Shown: positions 14,954-16,011 of the stretch, in pieces
How the letters are laid out: every line of letters begins with the position of its first letter
Numbering within the stretch: the first letter of the stretch is position 1
NCBI GenBank assembly: GCA_947581885.1
Contig: CANPWF010000020.1
Coordinates: 1 to 16,011, forward strand
Source: an uncultured Clostridia bacterium
Lineage (GTDB): Bacteria > Bacillota > Clostridia > Christensenellales > Borkfalkiaceae
DNA: 16,011 bases
Direction of reading: 5' to 3'
Made by a program: the position numbers and the translations under genes
Notes under the pieces: model-generated
Told to the model about the DNA's origin: nothing
Seen by the model: the letters and a program-made list of their open reading frames with translations, nothing else
Database searches by the model: none

Positions 14954-16011
14954 CTATTTCCTTCTTACGGGATGCGATGCCCCTCCGTTGCGATGGCACG
15001 GAACGGAGAATCGCTTCGGCGCACCGCGGTAGTGAACCGCATCAACCGTCGTAGTTCTGATGCGCTCTCCATCAAAAACGGGTTTTCCATTTTCATATAC
15101 TGGACGATGTTCTACAGCCGATTCACCGTGAAGCGCGTACCACCTGTGTCCATTTACATCCTCATAAGTTGCATACTCACCCGCAGGAGTGTGGTATCTT
15201 GCCGCATCATAGAACATGGTCCCGGAGCCATCCCCATGACGGATTTCAAAGTGCCCGTTCATGTCCTGTGTTGCGTCGACAGAAGCGACATCTTGCTCAT
15301 ATCCGGGCATAAAATCGGAAAACTGCGCTATGTTATACTCGGAAGCCGCCTCTCCCACCTCAAAATTCGGCATAGACGCTGCCGGTGTCATAGCATACCA
15401 ATCCACGCCGTCCGAATCTCGTATTACGGTATGAGGGGCTTCCGGCTCCTCATAATGGCCGCTATTATACCATAGCGCATTCCCAATAGCGGAAGTCGCC
15501 TCGAGCTGACCGTCTCCAACCGTGCGTAAAGATGTATCATGAACGCCGGGGAACATCGCTTCAACGGTCGCCGCTTCGCTTGGATCACCCGTAAAATTCG
15601 GTGTATGGAAAAAGCCCGCGGCATTTGCGCCGCTCGCAGTTTGATACCATTGACTGCCATCCGAAGCTGTCACGACCGCAGTCGGGCCATCCGGTCTTTC
15701 GTATTGACCGGCGTGGAAAAGATGCAGGTCGGTTTCTTCCCCGTCTGCACCAACCGCTTTCGTGTCGATGCGCCCACCCGATATTTGTGTGCCAGACAGC
15801 TTTTGCCCATTCAAATGCGGCATATAGTTGCTAAGGCTTCTGTCTGCAATGTCTCCTGCGATACTTCCTGACTGATTGGGCGCACGAGCGGCAACCGACG
15901 CTATCGAGTTGCCCGTGAGTGTTGCTCCGTTTCGCGCCGCCATTCCCCCGAATGCACGCCCGACAAGCCCCTCTTTAAGCCCGTGAAGGTGGTCATTGGG
16001 GAGCCCTACTG
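14954..16011 (-). CDS. virB6: VirB6/TrbL-like channel protein, C-terminal part only
   Basis: This is the last ~351 codons of a gene entering from beyond the right edge; the frame is open to the edge, so the internal Met at 15943 is not the start. The membrane-spanning part lies outside. VGLPNDHLHG and LKEGLVGRAFGG, then IAGDIADRSLSNYMPHLNG and FSGTQI-like SGTQISGG, match, from memory, the cytoplasmic tail of CD1112-type VirB6 proteins. Three degenerate repeats follow, each with Y-x(2)-P ... D-x(1-2)-G-x(2)-WY (QYERPDG...GSQWYQ, HYEEPEA...GVDWYA, RYHTPAG...GHRWYA). The end (PVYENGKPVFDGERIRTTTV) also fits that family. VirB6 forms the polytopic inner-membrane part of the transfer channel. The PrgI and VirB4 genes follow downstream. 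Confidence 0.8.
   Translation of the reverse strand, partial: VGLPNDHLHGLKEGLVGRAFGGMAARNGATLTGNSIASVAARAPNQSGSIAGDIADRSLSNYMPHLNGQKLSGTQISGGRIDTKAVGADGEETDLHLFHAGQYERPDGPTAVVTASDGSQWYQTASGANAAGFFHTPNFTGDPSEAATVEAMFPGVHDTSLRTVGDGQLEATSAIGNALWYNSGHYEEPEAPHTVIRDSDGVDWYAMTPAASMPNFEVGEAASEYNIAQFSDFMPGYEQDVASVDATQDMNGHFEIRHGDGSGTMFYDAARYHTPAGEYATYEDVNGHRWYALHGESAVEHRPVYENGKPVFDGERIRTTTVDAVHYRGAPKRFSVPCHRNGGASHPVRRK

Overview
The window is about 16 kb of an integrative-conjugative element or conjugative plasmid, most likely from a Clostridia-type Bacillota (gut-associated by family resemblance). The basis is a set of type IV secretion (T4SS) genes recognised from memory of Gram-positive conjugation families: VirB6/TrbL, PrgI, VirB4 and VirD4, plus accessory families that usually travel with them. 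No database search was possible. No relaxase, integrase, oriT, tRNA or CRISPR array is visible, so ICE versus plasmid cannot be decided. Every supported gene lies on the minus strand, so transcription runs right to left.

Transfer block (16011 to 6861, in transcription order). It holds the C-terminal part of a VirB6/TrbL-like channel protein (enters from beyond the right edge), a single-pass membrane protein resembling the membrane-proximal half of the CD1108 family without its peptidoglycan hydrolase, a PrgI-like protein, the VirB4 ATPase, a DUF5697-like winged-helix protein, a DUF6100-like protein with a RusA-like aspartate pattern, an unlisted 60-residue ORF, a replication-relaxation-like winged-helix protein, and the VirD4 coupling ATPase. 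Gaps are tiny or overlapping (several ATGA junctions), which indicates one translationally coupled operon.

Downstream block (6860 to 1121). After an intrinsic terminator that probably attenuates the operon come an S1-domain RNA-binding protein with a long acidic N-terminus and a 1419-residue secreted Ig-like repeat protein anchored by a C-terminal membrane helix. They are likely a regulatory or RNA-related factor and a cell-contact adhesin for mating.

Left block (1120 to 1). An AT-rich stretch and a consensus SigA promoter (TTGACA-17-TATACT) drive a roughly 220-nt highly structured leader ending in an intrinsic terminator. This is followed by a DUF3268-like zinc-finger protein and, through an ATGA overlap, a type I signal peptidase cut by the left edge. 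The leader matches no riboswitch class I can recall. Its central hairpin and its terminator share mutually exclusive pairings, so it is the best candidate here for an undescribed regulatory RNA.
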